Counted from the stretch's first letter, positions 11,226 to 21,653 are shown. The stretch: DNA of 64,000 nt from Klebsiella aerogenes KCTC 2190 (GCF_000215745.1 NC_015663.1:434001-498000); one strand, 5' to 3'. Numbers and translations are program-made. Notes: generated by a model not told the origin, from the letters alone.

Positions 11226-14107
11226 TCATTCTCTCGCATCAGGGGTAAGGATTTTTGCAATGCGCTGACGCTTTCCCATACCTTACCGCCTTCAGGGGCG
11301 GCGTATTCCGTCTTGCCGTTCTGGCTGCCGGAAACCTGGGATAACAGTGCCATGCCTTGCGGATCCACCACCGTCTGATGGAAGAAGTCGGCAAGTTTTT
11401 GCGGCGTCAGCAGTTTCATCTGAGCCACTACTTTATCACGTGAATCGAAGCGCATATTACCGCGATCGAAATCTTTGCTCAGCTTTGATGCTTCTTCGCT
11501 CAACGTTTGCGGCGCCTGCAGCATCTGGCTAATCGCCGCCTGCTGGATCTGGGCAAACTCTTCCGGTTTCATCGCCCGAAGTTTGGCTTCCGCCGTCGGG
11601 AAGAAGGCCTGGAAGCGCTGCCAGAGGAAGGCCGGCTGTTTATCGCTGCTCTGTAGCAGGAAGCCCATCCCCCACTGGCGGCCCACATTCATTGAGAAGG
11701 CGAATACCGCATAGCCGAGTTGTTCTTCAGTACGTAACTGGTTGTAGAACCAGGGCTGAATAATCTGCCCTAACAGCGAACTGGCGGCCATGCTGCTGTA
11801 TTCATCGACGTTTGGCGGCGCGAAAACCGCCGCCAGCGCGGAGTCGGTGCTGCTGCCTGCTTTCTCAAACATCGCCAGCTGTTTGCTGTCGATCAGCACG
11901 TCTTTGTTGCGACACCACTCGTTGCCATCGGCGCCAAGCTGTTTTTGGATCTGGCGGGCCAGATCGGTGGACTGTCTGGCGCTCATGTTACCGATGACCA
12001 GCAGCTCCGGCCGCCCTCTTGCTTTCAGGTTATCGCGGTAGTTGATCACCTCTTTCAGGGTGATTGACGGTAGTAAATCGCGACGAGTTTTACGCTCAAA
12101 ATAGGGTACCTGCGACAGCATCTGAATCGGCATAATCGCCTGGTCATAGGCTTTGCCTTTGTCCGCCGAATCCATCATCTGGGCATACCAGGACTTCGCT
12201 TGCTCAAGCTGCTCTTCGGTCGGCGTATAGCTAAAGTAGCCGTCCAGCAGCGCGGTAAAGAGCTGCGGCAGACGCTGGGTATAGCCGTTGGCATTAACCA
12301 TCAGACCGTTGTTGGCGCCGGTCGAGAAGCTTATCCCGCCTACCGCGGCCTGATTGCTAAGTTGATCGAGGGCGATACCGGCCAGGTAATCATTCAACGC
12401 GAACATCACCTGACGGCGCGCGCTGTCCATCGCCTGCGGGTTACGTAGCACCAGCGAGACGTCGGCCTTTGGTTCACTGGCAAAGTACTGGCTGGGGGCA
12501 TACACCACGCGCAGCGTCGGCTCATCGACGATAAGCTCCGGATGCGGGTAGGCCTTATCGCTCTTAATCAGCGTAAAATCATCCGGAATATACGGGTTCA
12601 GCGTCGGCAGCTGCAGCTTGATGGCAGCAGATTTTTGCTGCCAGTCGGCGAAGGTCCGGGCGCTAATTTTATCGACCTGGTACGGCGCGTTGACGAAATA
12701 AGCGGTTTTGTTGTGCGGCTCATTCGGGCTGATGTACCAGATACGCGCATTTTGCGGCGTCATCATCGCCAGACGGTCTTTGATCGCCTGGGCATCATAG
12801 CGGTCGGCGATATTAACCACGTCCAGTACGTGCTCTACCGGCACGCGAATCATGGTATCGGCCAGCCACTCCACATAATCCATATCGCGGTTAATCGACG
12901 GATAACGGAAATCGAGCTCCAGCACGTGGGCTAATTCATCAAAGTAGCGCTTATCAATACCCTGTGTACGCAGCAAATTCAGGTAGCTGAAAATAGCGGC
13001 GGTAACTTCATCGCGGTGCGCCAGGCCTTTATCGGTGAGGGTAGCGGAGATCGCCAGCACGCCGCTATTACCGTTGACCGCCGGATCGGAATCCGCGCGA
13101 ATCCCTTCCGCCAGCCCCTGCTTCTGCAGCCAGTCGGATAAGGTGCCGGGGCTGCGGTTGCCAATCATATAGGTCACCAGCTCATCGGTCTTGCTGCGGA
13201 ACTGAGCGCTGTTGTTATCGATGCGGAATTCAACGCGCAGCACCTTACGCGGCATCGCCGGCACGTAGTGAATCACAATGCCCTTCTGCGCATCGGTCAC
13301 GACCGGTACGGTAATTTCCGGCTTGCTGATGTCGTGGTTTGGCACCCGCCCGTAGGTCGCGGCGGCAATGCTTGCCAACTCAGGCAGCGGCTTATTGCTG
13401 TAGATAACTGCCTTCATCAGGTTTGCCGAGTACCAGCGGTCGCGGAAAGCGTGTAGCGCATCAAGCACCGGGCTACCAGGCTTGTCGCTCAGCGTATCGA
13501 GGTTACCGCCGGAAAATTGTGAAGCCGGATGCGCAGGGTTGATGGTTTCGGCGCTCACCTGCGCCATGCGCATCCCGTCCCGGGTGCGCGCCATAGTCAA
13601 TTCGGCGTTGACCGCGTTACGTTCGCGTTCGGCATATTTTTTATCCAGCAGCGGCGCGGCAATGGCATCGGCCAGCCGATCGACAGCGCCGTTGAGAGCA
13701 TCGTTTTCCACTTCAAGGTAGAAGGCGGTGCGATACGGCGCCGTGCTGGCATTATGACTGCCGCCGTGCATTTTGAGGAATTCAGCAAGGCTGTCAGGCT
13801 GCGGGTACTTCTGCGAGCCCATTAAGGTCATATGCTCGAGATAGTGCGCCAGCCCTTGATGGTCGGCCGGATCCTGTAATGAACCCACCGGCACCACCAG
13901 CGCCGACAACGATTTTACCGCCTGCGGATCGGATACCAGCAGCACGACCATGCCGTTTTGCAGGCGAATAGCCTGATAGTGACGGGGATCTTTTTCGCTT
14001 TTACGGATGGTTTCCTGAATCGGTTGCCATCCGGTGTCTGCCTGACTTAACGGCGCCCAAAGGGCGACCACTACAACAAGAACTTTGAACCATAAACTGC
14101 GGGGCAT
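11222..14107 (-). CDS. ptrA: Protease III (pitrilysin)
   Basis: PtrA is the periplasmic M16 zinc metallopeptidase that degrades peptides below about 7 kDa, such as insulin B chain. The 961-residue protein starts with a signal peptide (hydrophobic VLVVVVALWAP, cleavage near SQA-DT). The inverted zinc motif HxxEH reads HYLEHM at about residues 88–93, with the distal Glu in NAVNAEL. Four M16 repeats follow. The position between recC and recB is conserved in enterics although the protein has no known role in recombination. Confidence 0.97.
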   Translation of the reverse strand: MPRSLWFKVLVVVVALWAPLSQADTGWQPIQETIRKSEKDPRHYQAIRLQNGMVVLLVSDPQAVKSLSALVVPVGSLQDPADHQGLAHYLEHMTLMGSQKYPQPDSLAEFLKMHGGSHNASTAPYRTAFYLEVENDALNGAVDRLADAIAAPLLDKKYAERERNAVNAELTMARTRDGMRMAQVSAETINPAHPASQFSGGNLDTLSDKPGSPVLDALHAFRDRWYSANLMKAVIYSNKPLPELASIAAATYGRVPNHDISKPEITVPVVTDAQKGIVIHYVPAMPRKVLRVEFRIDNNSAQFRSKTDELVTYMIGNRSPGTLSDWLQKQGLAEGIRADSDPAVNGNSGVLAISATLTDKGLAHRDEVTAAIFSYLNLLRTQGIDKRYFDELAHVLELDFRYPSINRDMDYVEWLADTMIRVPVEHVLDVVNIADRYDAQAIKDRLAMMTPQNARIWYISPNEPHNKTAYFVNAPYQVDKISARTFADWQQKSAAIKLQLPTLNPYIPDDFTLIKSDKAYPHPELIVDEPTLRVVYAPSQYFASEPKADVSLVLRNPQAMDSARRQVMFALNDYLAGIALDQLSNQAAVGGISFSTGANNGLMVNANGYTQRLPQLFTALLDGYFSYTPTEEQLEQAKSWYAQMMDSADKGKAYDQAIMPIQMLSQVPYFERKTRRDLLPSITLKEVINYRDNLKARGRPELLVIGNMSARQSTDLARQIQKQLGADGNEWCRNKDVLIDSKQLAMFEKAGSSTDSALAAVFAPPNVDEYSSMAASSLLGQIIQPWFYNQLRTEEQLGYAVFAFSMNVGRQWGMGFLLQSSDKQPAFLWQRFQAFFPTAEAKLRAMKPEEFAQIQQAAISQMLQAPQTLSEEASKLSKDFDRGNMRFDSRDKVVAQMKLLTPQKLADFFHQTVVDPQGMALLSQVSGSQNGKTEYAAPEGGKVWESVSALQKSLPLMRENE

Positions 14108-14270
14108 TCACGGACCTCATCATTAACAAACTTCGCGCTGCATAGCGTCAGCGTGGATACCCATCATCAGGCTCGGGCCATCTTCCGGGTATTTAAAACA
14201 TCAGTCCGTGATTCGCTGCGCATAATAAATGAACAACCTTCTTTTGCGCAATTTTTATACTATTACAATT

Positions 14271-17200
14271 TTATTCGGACTGATGGAAACGAAATATCGG
14301 CAACAGATAACGCTGCGCCTGCGCGATAATCTCTTCATAGTACGCAGGCTCAAGAGTGCGCCACAGGCGCTGGTACCAGATATCGGCACCTTCGCCGCTC
14401 ACCACCATATTACCTTCGTAGGCCTGAAGGAACTTGCTACGCGCTTTTTGTTGCGTATCGTCATCCATTAACATGACATCCTTTTCCGCGTCATAACAGG
14501 CTTTTAGCCACGCGCCGCCGCTTTCCGGCAACAGCAGTAGCGGTTTTGACATCCCCTGCAGGTAGCCTTCTACCAGCTCATTCAGATACGCCTGCGCCTG
14601 CTCCGCCGCCAGCGGCGGGAAACGCCATTCGCCTTCCTTGCGCACGAACAAGCGACTTTCGCCGAGACCGCCGCTAGCACAATAGACAAGATGTTCCAGC
14701 CAAAGCTGCACGCCCTGAGAGACGCTCAGCAGCGATGGACGCCAGCGCAATAACCCATCCGGCTGTACCTGCTGTAGCCAGCCGGTGAGATTGATACCGT
14801 TGCACTGTAGGTCAATCTCCATACTTTGCGCGGGTTGACGACTGGCGATAACCCGCTCAGCCAGGTTCTGCATTTCCTGACGCTGCGCCTCCCACGCCAG
14901 TTCGCCAAACGCGCCATAGGGCAGCTCCCCCGCCGCACGAAAACGACGATACATCGCTGACGCATCCTGCTGTTCAATCAGCGTATTCAGCAACTGTTGG
15001 TTCAACTGGTAACGGCTTAGCCCTTCAAGCACGAAAGGCTCATCTTCGGGGATCTCGCTCTCTTCAGAGCGGAAATTCACCCGCAAACGCTGCTGGAAGA
15101 AAGCGCGCACTGGATGCTGCCAAAAGCGTAACAGCTGTTCGAACGGCAGCGTGTCGATATCGAGCGGCGCAAGCGGCTGGATAAATTCACTATGCGCCTC
15201 TCCCTGCTGGCTGGCGGCGGCCAGCCACTCTCTTGCATAGCTCTGATCTTCATCCGGCAGGTAATTGGCGGCATCAAAAGGCATGCGCGTATGCAGATGG
15301 GTAATGTGCTCTTTAACGCGGCGTTCGCTGGCATCGCAGTCCAGCACTTCATCGCCTTCAAGGCAGTGGCTCTGACCGATATAGTCCGCCAGTTCCTGTA
15401 CCAGCACCGAAGGATAACGCTCGCTATTATCCTGAATAGAGCGGCCGATATAGCTGATGTATAGCTTCTGTTCTGCCGACATCAGCGCTTCCAGGAACAG
15501 ATAGCGGTCGTCGTCGCGACGGCTACGGTCGCCGCGCTGCGGTTTTTGGCTCATTAAATCGAAACCCAGCGGCGCGAGGGTGCGTGGGTAGACGCCGTCG
15601 TTCATCCCCAGCAGGCAGACAACTTTGAAGGGAATAGAACGCATCGGCATCAGGGTGCAGATATTCACCGGCCCGGCCAGGAAACGCTGGCTGATGCGCT
15701 GCTGATCGAGGCGCTGCGCCAGCTCATCGCGCAGCAGCGATAGCGGCACGGCAGCCCCGTACTGCGCATCCAGCCCGCCATCGATGATGGCTTGCCATTG
15801 CTGTTCAATCAGCGCCAGCGCCGCTTCGGTTTCACTGTCTGGCAGGAAGAAATCCGTGAGCAGATCGCGGCACACCGGCAGCCACTCTGTCAGCGGGCGA
15901 TCCTGTGCCAGACCGCGGCGCCACAGATTGAGCTGCATCAGCAGCGAAGCGAGATTCCCCACCAGTTCGGCAATCAGCCCGCTGGATTCATCATAGGGCA
16001 GCACCGACTGCCACTCGCCCTGGCTGCTGTCCATCGCATATCCCAGCAGCATACGTGTTAAACCGAAACGCCAGGTGTGCTGACCGGTCGCCGGGAGATC
16101 CATTTCGCGCACGTTGTCGTCATCCATACCCCATCGTACGCCGGATTCATTGACCCACTGGCGCAGATAGCGTAGCCCCTCTTCATTGATATTGAAGCGC
16201 GCCGCCAGCACTGGTACATCCAGCAGCGCCAGCACATCTTCACTGGCGAAACGGCTATCCGGCAGAGAAAGCAACGTGATAAACGCCTGTAGCGCCGGGT
16301 GCGATTCCCGCGCCCGACGGTCGGAAATCGCCCACGGCAGCCAGCGTTCGCCGCGCGCTGCGCCGAATACCGCCTGAATATAGGGACTGTAGCTGTCGAT
16401 ATCGGCGACCATCACGATAATATCGCGCGGCGTCAGCTCCGGGTCTTCTTCCAGCATCGCCAGCAGCCGGTCATGCAGCACTTCCACTTCGCGTTGCGGG
16501 CTATGGCAGACGTGGATAGCCAGGCTGCGGTCGTCAGTCGCCAGCGGACGCTTGCTCTTACTGCTGGCGAACTCTTGCGCGGTGCGCCCTGCCACCGCGG
16601 CGTTGCGCAGATCCAGAATATCGGCCTGAAGGTTATGCAGCAGGTTATCGGGGGCGATATCGACAAAGGCGTCCAGCTCTTCATAGCGCTCCAGCCCGGC
16701 CAGCAGATAGATATAATCGCGCCCGAGCTTGCCCCACGAGGCCAGCAGCGGGTTGCCAACATCCTGCTCGCCATCATCATTAAACAACCCCGGCGCCTGT
16801 TCAGTGTCGCGGAACAGCGGCAGCTCGCGCGCCTCGCGGTGGTGGCGGCGCTGGCGCGACATCAGTTTGGCAAGAAACGCCGGATCTTTAATATCGCCCC
16901 AGTAGTAGCGACAGGGGTTAGTGAAGAGTACATAGACATCGACGTGCTTGCCCAGCGCCTGCAGGGCCTGCAAATACACCGGCGGCAGCGCGGAGATGCC
17001 ACAGATAAAGACCCGCGACGGCAGCCCGGCTGGCGGCTGGTCAGCATTTTCCAGCGCGCTGATAAAGCGCTGGTACAGATTAGCGCGGTGCCACAGCGGT
17101 TGCCCAAGCTCCGCGGTGTATTCGACTAACGCTTTCCACAGCGGAGCCTGCCACTGCTGAGCGTCGCCCAGCCCGTCAACCCGTTCATCGGCCTCCCAGC

Positions 17201-17642
17201 GCATCAGCCACTCCGGGCGATAGACCAGATACTGGTCATACAGATCGGCTACCCGCGCGGCTAGCTGGAATAGCTTACGCTTGTCGCTGTCATCGCTCAG
17301 ATAGTGGCGCAGCAATGTGAAGGCGTCATCGTCGAGATACTGCGGTAGTAGAGTCATTAGCTTCCAGCTCATGCTCTGTTTACTGAAGGCGCTCTCGCCG
17401 GGAATATCGTCTAGCACGCGAACGAACATATCCCAGATAAAGCTGGCCGGCAGCGGAAACTCGATATTCGCCGCAATACCGAAGCGCTTTGCCAGCGTCA
17501 TTTGTAGCCATTGCGCCATACCGGTACTTTGCACCAGCACCATTTCCGGCATGAAAGGGTCATCCAGCCGCTGGCGCTCGACGATAAACTCCATCAACGC
17601 TTCAAGTACATCCAGACGGTTTGAGTGGTACACCCTTAACAT
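14271..17642 (-). CDS. recC: RecBCD exonuclease V, gamma subunit RecC
   Basis: RecC holds the RecBCD complex together, splits the DNA strands and recognises the Chi sequence. The 1123-residue protein begins MLRVYHSNRLDVL, as in E. coli. It carries inactive helicase-like domains and a C-terminal nuclease-like fold. Length is within one residue of the family norm. It is preceded by the ppdC operon with a 12-bp gap and followed, after 163 bp, by ptrA, so ptrA-recB-recD may have a separate promoter in 14108–14270. Confidence 0.97.
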   Translation of the reverse strand: MLRVYHSNRLDVLEALMEFIVERQRLDDPFMPEMVLVQSTGMAQWLQMTLAKRFGIAANIEFPLPASFIWDMFVRVLDDIPGESAFSKQSMSWKLMTLLPQYLDDDAFTLLRHYLSDDSDKRKLFQLAARVADLYDQYLVYRPEWLMRWEADERVDGLGDAQQWQAPLWKALVEYTAELGQPLWHRANLYQRFISALENADQPPAGLPSRVFICGISALPPVYLQALQALGKHVDVYVLFTNPCRYYWGDIKDPAFLAKLMSRQRRHHREARELPLFRDTEQAPGLFNDDGEQDVGNPLLASWGKLGRDYIYLLAGLERYEELDAFVDIAPDNLLHNLQADILDLRNAAVAGRTAQEFASSKSKRPLATDDRSLAIHVCHSPQREVEVLHDRLLAMLEEDPELTPRDIIVMVADIDSYSPYIQAVFGAARGERWLPWAISDRRARESHPALQAFITLLSLPDSRFASEDVLALLDVPVLAARFNINEEGLRYLRQWVNESGVRWGMDDDNVREMDLPATGQHTWRFGLTRMLLGYAMDSSQGEWQSVLPYDESSGLIAELVGNLASLLMQLNLWRRGLAQDRPLTEWLPVCRDLLTDFFLPDSETEAALALIEQQWQAIIDGGLDAQYGAAVPLSLLRDELAQRLDQQRISQRFLAGPVNICTLMPMRSIPFKVVCLLGMNDGVYPRTLAPLGFDLMSQKPQRGDRSRRDDDRYLFLEALMSAEQKLYISYIGRSIQDNSERYPSVLVQELADYIGQSHCLEGDEVLDCDASERRVKEHITHLHTRMPFDAANYLPDEDQSYAREWLAAASQQGEAHSEFIQPLAPLDIDTLPFEQLLRFWQHPVRAFFQQRLRVNFRSEESEIPEDEPFVLEGLSRYQLNQQLLNTLIEQQDASAMYRRFRAAGELPYGAFGELAWEAQRQEMQNLAERVIASRQPAQSMEIDLQCNGINLTGWLQQVQPDGLLRWRPSLLSVSQGVQLWLEHLVYCASGGLGESRLFVRKEGEWRFPPLAAEQAQAYLNELVEGYLQGMSKPLLLLPESGGAWLKACYDAEKDVMLMDDDTQQKARSKFLQAYEGNMVVSGEGADIWYQRLWRTLEPAYYEEIIAQAQRYLLPIFRFHQSE

Positions 17643-17654
17643 ATTCGCTCCTGA

Positions 17655-17978
17655 CTACTGATTTGCCGGACAATGTAGCCGGTTCATCTGCACCCGCTTA
17701 GCGGCGGGCATGGTGATCGTTACCGTGATGCTGACACAACTTTGCCTGGATGTCTGCAAGCGGCTTATTTGCCCTTGCGAGGGCTGTGCCGGGGGAATGA
17801 GCTGGCTAAAGCGCCACGCCTCCCGCCACTGCTGGCGGTAGGCGTTCAATTGAGCGGCGCCGCTGGCCAGCCCGCGATGATAGCCGCCAAGCGCCGTGAT
17901 GGTCATGATTAACAGCGCCATCGCTAATAATGTCTCCGCCAGACTAAAACCGCGCTGGCGCGCTACGGCATCAGGCAT
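17655..17978 (-). CDS. ppdC: Prepilin peptidase-dependent protein C (minor pseudopilin)
   Basis: This is a type IV pilin-like protein. The prepilin signal RQRGFSLAETLLAMALL lies at residues 7–23, with cleavage after Gly and Phe+1, Glu+5, followed by a hydrophobic helix. I chose the ATG at 17978 (107 residues, the E. coli length); the longer reading adds eight residues. It overlaps ygdB by 16 bases and is the last of four pseudopilin-like genes. The prepilin peptidase that processes it lies elsewhere. Assembly of a working pilus is not shown by this window. Confidence 0.9.
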   Translation of the reverse strand: MPDAVARQRGFSLAETLLAMALLIMTITALGGYHRGLASGAAQLNAYRQQWREAWRFSQLIPPAQPSQGQISRLQTSRQSCVSITVTITMPAAKRVQMNRLHCPANQ

Positions 17979-18370
17979 AACGCACTCTCCTTCAACGGGC
18001 AAAAGTCGCTCCAGCCATGCGCTAAATACCGCAGCTTGCCCTGTTCAATCGACGCTGACTGCCACAGCTGTATCGTGCCGCTGCCGGCGATAAGCAGCGC
18101 GCGGTCATCATTAAAAAGCCGCAGACACGCGCGCCAGCGTTGGCTGTTTTCCTGTTGACACGCAACTGCGCTCTGCAGCGGCCAGTTCACCCCTTTGCCC
18201 CATTGCAGCGCCGACTGCGCGGCGGCCGTATCGCGAATTGCCTGGGTTTCGGCGCTCACCTGCGCCAGCAGCGATCGCTGCTGCTGATTCAGCCCCTGCA
18301 ATAGCAAGCTGCCCAGCGCCAGTAGCAGCAGCACCATCAGCAGTGATGAAACTCCGCGCTGGCGTTTCAC
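17963..18370 (-). CDS. ygdB: DUF2509 family protein YgdB
   Basis: A 135-residue protein with one N-terminal membrane helix (LLMVLLLLALGSLLLQGL, residues 10–27) after a short basic start (MKRQRGVSS), resembling a PilX-type minor pilin without the classical Phe-Ser cleavage context. Its place between ppdB and ppdC, with overlapping ends on both sides, argues it is part of the pseudopilin tip complex. Precise role unknown. Confidence 0.85.
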   Translation of the reverse strand: MKRQRGVSSLLMVLLLLALGSLLLQGLNQQQRSLLAQVSAETQAIRDTAAAQSALQWGKGVNWPLQSAVACQQENSQRWRACLRLFNDDRALLIAGSGTIQLWQSASIEQGKLRYLAHGWSDFCPLKESALCLMP

Positions 18371-18930
18371 AGGTTGAACCCCGTTACCTGATATTGCGCC
18401 TCGGCGGAAATACGCGAGTCCGATTGCGCCTGCGCCGCCAGGGTAACGATAAGTTCAGGAGAGAACCCGCTTACCGCCTGCCGCTCAACGTGAAAGCGCG
18501 TGACCGTGATAGCGGCGGGATTAGTCATTTTCTCCCAATTTTTTCCGCCGCAGTCAGTAACGCCGCGCCGCGTTTCCAGCGCTCCGTCGCGCAGGCGAAA
18601 ACCGGTAGAATCGGCATCGGCCTCCGGCGCCAGATCCCAAATGCCGTTGCTGTTGCCATCCCAGCGAACGATTACGCACTGCCCGCCGCTGGCAATCACC
18701 AGCGCCTGACCATGACATTGACCTGCGCAATATCCGGCGCGCTGCAAATGTTTGGCTAACGCATAGACCCGCTGCCATAGCTCATTTTCCAGCGCCTGCT
18801 GCTGCGTTTGGCGAAGAACCTGGCGCTGTAGCGCCGGAAGGAAACGAGCGGCTCCGAGCAGTAATACCGCGCCAATCGCCATGGCAATCAGCGTTTCAAT
18901 GAGCGAAAAACCACGCGCCGCTACTGGCAT
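18367..18930 (-). CDS. ppdB: Prepilin peptidase-dependent protein B (minor pseudopilin)
   Basis: A type IV pilin-like protein of 187 residues when started at the ATG at 18930, which has a near-perfect AGGAGG upstream; the ORF extends seven codons further. The signal ARGFSLIETLIAMAIG (residues 5–20) shows the Gly/Phe cleavage site and Glu+5. Several Cys pairs in the body (YCAGQC) suggest disulfides in the periplasm. It overlaps ppdA and ygdB by a few bases. Confidence 0.9.
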   Translation of the reverse strand: MPVAARGFSLIETLIAMAIGAVLLLGAARFLPALQRQVLRQTQQQALENELWQRVYALAKHLQRAGYCAGQCHGQALVIASGGQCVIVRWDGNSNGIWDLAPEADADSTGFRLRDGALETRRGVTDCGGKNWEKMTNPAAITVTRFHVERQAVSGFSPELIVTLAAQAQSDSRISAEAQYQVTGFNL

Positions 18931-19385
18931 AATTCCTCCTCTTCCCGACACAGGCGTATGCGCCCCCAGTTAGAGACAACAATCCGCCACGCTCCGCCAT
19001 CGCTTTGCAGCAGAATATAACCGGCCCAGGCGCTGTTGCGCAGGCCGTAGAAGCCGATTCCCGCCGTCAGGTGCCGCAAGGTAATTCCCGGCCATAGCGG
19101 CTGCAGGGTAAAAGGCGTTTTCGCGTGACAGTCAGCCTCCACGCCGATTGCGCTCAGGCACCAGCCGGTGGGCGATTGTCCGACGCGAATGACGCGCTCG
19201 CGGTTGTGCCAGTTAGCGTCATCGCGCAGCAGCACGAGATAATCGCGCACCTGGCAGGCGACCTGCCACAGGCGCTGTTGCTGTTGCCAGCGCTGCCAGC
19301 CGTACATACCGCTGGCGCTGAGGATGACCACCAGCATCATGGTGATCAGCATTTCAATTAAGGTGTAGCCATGCTGTCTGTTCAT
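18921..19385 (-). CDS. ppdA: Prepilin peptidase-dependent protein A (minor pseudopilin)
   Basis: First gene of the ppdA-ppdB-ygdB-ppdC-recC run. The 154-residue protein begins MNRQHGYTLIEMLITMM, a class III prepilin signal with Gly/Tyr cleavage and Glu+5, followed by a membrane helix and a globular GspH-like region with two Cys near the C-terminus. The pseudopilin operon lies between thyA and recC as in E. coli. Confidence 0.9.
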   Translation of the reverse strand: MNRQHGYTLIEMLITMMLVVILSASGMYGWQRWQQQQRLWQVACQVRDYLVLLRDDANWHNRERVIRVGQSPTGWCLSAIGVEADCHAKTPFTLQPLWPGITLRHLTAGIGFYGLRNSAWAGYILLQSDGGAWRIVVSNWGRIRLCREEEELCQ

Positions 19386-19524
19386 GGCGCCGAGTATGCG
19401 TTGCTCTGACCATCAATTCGAATAGCAAATCTACGGTTCGCGTCGCGGCTCGGGAAAAAATTCGCCAGTTGCAGGATGTTGAGCGGCGTCAGGAATCAGG
19501 CTCGCAAAATTCTGCAAAGGGCAT

Positions 19525-19553
19525 AAAAAAACCGGCGCTGCTGGCGCCGGTTT
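19525..19553 (-). terminator. Terminator downstream of thyA
   Basis: On the minus strand a CCGGCGCC...GGCGCTGCTGGCGCCGG-type stem is followed by seven T. It begins 18 bases past the thyA stop and separates thyA from the pseudopilin operon. Confidence 0.9.
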
Positions 19554-19571
19554 GTCATCACTACAGAGAGG

Positions 19572-20366
19572 TTAAATCGCCACAGGCGCTTTAATACCCG
19601 GATGCGGGTCATAACCTTCAATTTCGAAGTCTTCAAAACGGTAGTCGAAAATCGACGCCGGTTTGCGCTTAATGACCAGCTTCGGCAGCGGACGCGGTTC
19701 GCGGCTCAGCTGCAGGTTGGTCTGCTCCAGGTGATTGCTGTACAGGTGAGTGTCGCCGCCGGTCCAGACAAAATCGCCCACTTGCAGATCGCACTGCTGC
19801 GCCACCATATGCACCAGCAGCGCATAGCTGGCGATGTTGAACGGCAGGCCGAGGAACACGTCGCAGGAGCGCTGATACAGCTGGCAGGAGAGCTTGCCGT
19901 CCGCGACGTAGAACTGGAAGAACGCGTGGCACGGCGCCAGCGCCATTTTATCCAGCTCGCCGACGTTCCATGCCGACACGATGATACGGCGAGAGTCGGG
20001 GTCATTTTTCAGCTGTTCCATGACCGTGCTGATCTGGTCGATATGGCGGCCGTCCGGCGCAGGCCAGGAGCGCCACTGTTTGCCGTAGACCGGCCCGAGA
20101 TCGCCATTCTCATCCGCCCACTCATCCCAGATTGTGACGTTATTTTCGTGCAGATAGGCAATGTTGGTGTCGCCCTGCAGGAACCACAGCAGTTCATGGA
20201 TGATGGAGCGTAAATGACAGCGCTTGGTGGTCACTAGCGGGAAGCCTTCCTGCAAGTTAAAACGCATCTGGTGGCCGAAGATAGAGATGGTGCCAGTGCC
20301 GGTGCGGTCATTTTTTGGCGTGCCCTCGGCGAGCACTTTCTGCATCAAATCAAGATACTGTTTCAT
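19572..20366 (-). CDS. thyA: Thymidylate synthase
   Basis: ThyA methylates dUMP to dTMP with methylenetetrahydrofolate. The 264-residue protein matches the E. coli length exactly. The catalytic cysteine is in [13 protein letters not shown] near residue 146, the dUMP-phosphate arginines in [11 protein letters not shown] near 122–132, and the C-terminal closing residues are PGIKAPVAI. It lies 6 bp after lgt, with which it forms an operon as in other enterics. Confidence 0.98.
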   Translation of the reverse strand: MKQYLDLMQKVLAEGTPKNDRTGTGTISIFGHQMRFNLQEGFPLVTTKRCHLRSIIHELLWFLQGDTNIAYLHENNVTIWDEWADENGDLGPVYGKQWRSWPAPDGRHIDQISTVMEQLKNDPDSRRIIVSAWNVGELDKMALAPCHAFFQFYVADGKLSCQLYQRSCDVFLGLPFNIASYALLVHMVAQQCDLQVGDFVWTGGDTHLYSNHLEQTNLQLSREPRPLPKLVIKRKPASIFDYRFEDFEIEGYDPHPGIKAPVAI

Positions 20367-20372
20367 GGTTCC

Positions 20373-21248
20373 TCAAGAGTTTTGTTGCTGCGGACGATGA
20401 CGATAAGCCCAAACCATCATAATGATACCCGCAAGCACCATCGGGATCGAAAGAATCTGCCCCATACTGATGTACTGTACCCAGCCGCCGGTAAACTGCG
20501 CGTCCGGCTGACGGAAGAATTCCACGATAATGCGGAACAGGCCGTAGCCAATCAGGAACAGGCCGGAAACCGAACCGGTCGGGCGCGGTTTACGGATAAA
20601 CAGGTTCAGGATCAGGAACAGCACCACGCCTTCCAGCGCCAGCTCATAAAGCTGCGAGGCGTGACGCGGCAGCGCGCCGTAGGTATCGAATAATGATTGC
20701 CACTCCGGGTGCGACGGCAGCAGCGCCAGGTCCTCAGCGCGCGAGCCCGGGAAAATCATCGCGTAATGGAAGTTCGGGTCAACGCGGCCCCACAGTTCAC
20801 CGTTGATAAAGTTGCCCAGACGCCCGGCGCCGAGGCCAAACGGGATCAGCGGCGCGATGAAATCAGAGACCTGGAAGAAGGTGCGTTTGGTGCGTTTGGC
20901 GAAGATAATCATCACCAGAATCACGCCGATCAGGCCGCCGTGGAACGACATGCCGCCATCCCAGACGCGGAACAGATATAGCGGGTCGCTAAGGAAGACC
21001 GGCAGGTTGTAGAACATCACATAGCCGATACGGCCGCCGAGGAATACGCCGAGGAAGCCCGCGTAGAGCAGGTTTTCCACTTCATTTTTCGTCCAGCCGC
21101 TGCCCGGACGATTGGCCCGACGGGTGGCCAGCCACATCGCAAAGACGAAACCAACCAGGTACATTAAGCCGTACCAGTGGAGAGAGACCGGTCCAATGGA
21201 AAATATTACCGGATCGAACTCCGGAAAATGCAGGTAGCCACTATTCAT
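20373..21248 (-). CDS. lgt: Phosphatidylglycerol–prolipoprotein diacylglyceryl transferase
   Basis: Lgt adds diacylglycerol to the lipobox cysteine of prolipoproteins in the inner membrane. The 291-residue, seven-helix protein shows the essential His in [10 protein letters not shown] near residue 103 and the Lgt signature [14 protein letters not shown] near 142–155. In this window, MltA and YgdR are predicted Lgt substrates. Co-transcribed with thyA. Confidence 0.97.
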   Translation of the reverse strand: MNSGYLHFPEFDPVIFSIGPVSLHWYGLMYLVGFVFAMWLATRRANRPGSGWTKNEVENLLYAGFLGVFLGGRIGYVMFYNLPVFLSDPLYLFRVWDGGMSFHGGLIGVILVMIIFAKRTKRTFFQVSDFIAPLIPFGLGAGRLGNFINGELWGRVDPNFHYAMIFPGSRAEDLALLPSHPEWQSLFDTYGALPRHASQLYELALEGVVLFLILNLFIRKPRPTGSVSGLFLIGYGLFRIIVEFFRQPDAQFTGGWVQYISMGQILSIPMVLAGIIMMVWAYRHRPQQQNS

Positions 21249-21428
21249 CTGTCACCATAAAGACTTGTTATTCCGCCGAAAGTGGACAGCGGTGATGATC
21301 CGTGCCCGCTTAAAACGGGCACTCCGAAGGAGGCGAATGATAGCATAAGCGTGTAGTGCGATCCGCGCTGAACGTGTAAAAGATATGTATACGGATGCTA
21401 ACAGCGTGCGGTTTTTTCCCCTGGCTCG

Positions 21429-21644
21429 CTACTCGCGGTGCCGTTTTTTTGTCGGGTGGCGGCTAACGCCTTACCCGACCTACGGTCCGTGCGGCCTGCC
21501 TTTAATTTATTCACCATGATGGCTGACACTACTGGTGATGGCGATCTCAAAATCCCCCGGTGGCGCTGCCGCTTACCGGGGCTACAGCACTACTCGCGGT
21601 GCCGTTTTTTGTCGGGTGGCGGCTAACGCCTTACCCGACCTACG
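21429..21644. repeat. REP/BIME cluster between lgt and ptsP with a duplicated 55-bp unit
   Basis: A unit starting CTACTCGCGGTGCCG, with a T-run and then GTCGGGTGGCGGCTAACGCC plus its closing arm, occurs at 21429–21484 and again at 21590–21644. The copies differ only by one T in the T-run. A third palindrome (CCCCCGGTGGCGCTGCC and its complement) lies between them near 21554–21582. Each is a REP-type hairpin. The array fills most of the 405-bp gap; the remaining bases (21249–21428) hold the upstream region of lgt, where I see no gene. Confidence 0.8.
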
Positions 21645-21653
21645 TTAACTACG

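Noticed and set aside
14108..14270. Possible small gene between ptrA and recC
   Set aside because: No ORF of useful length is confined to the gap; best read as the ptrA upstream region.
16299..17129. 276-codon ORF opposite recC
   Set aside because: Antisense to the conserved recC coding sequence, with no domain and no promoter signal.
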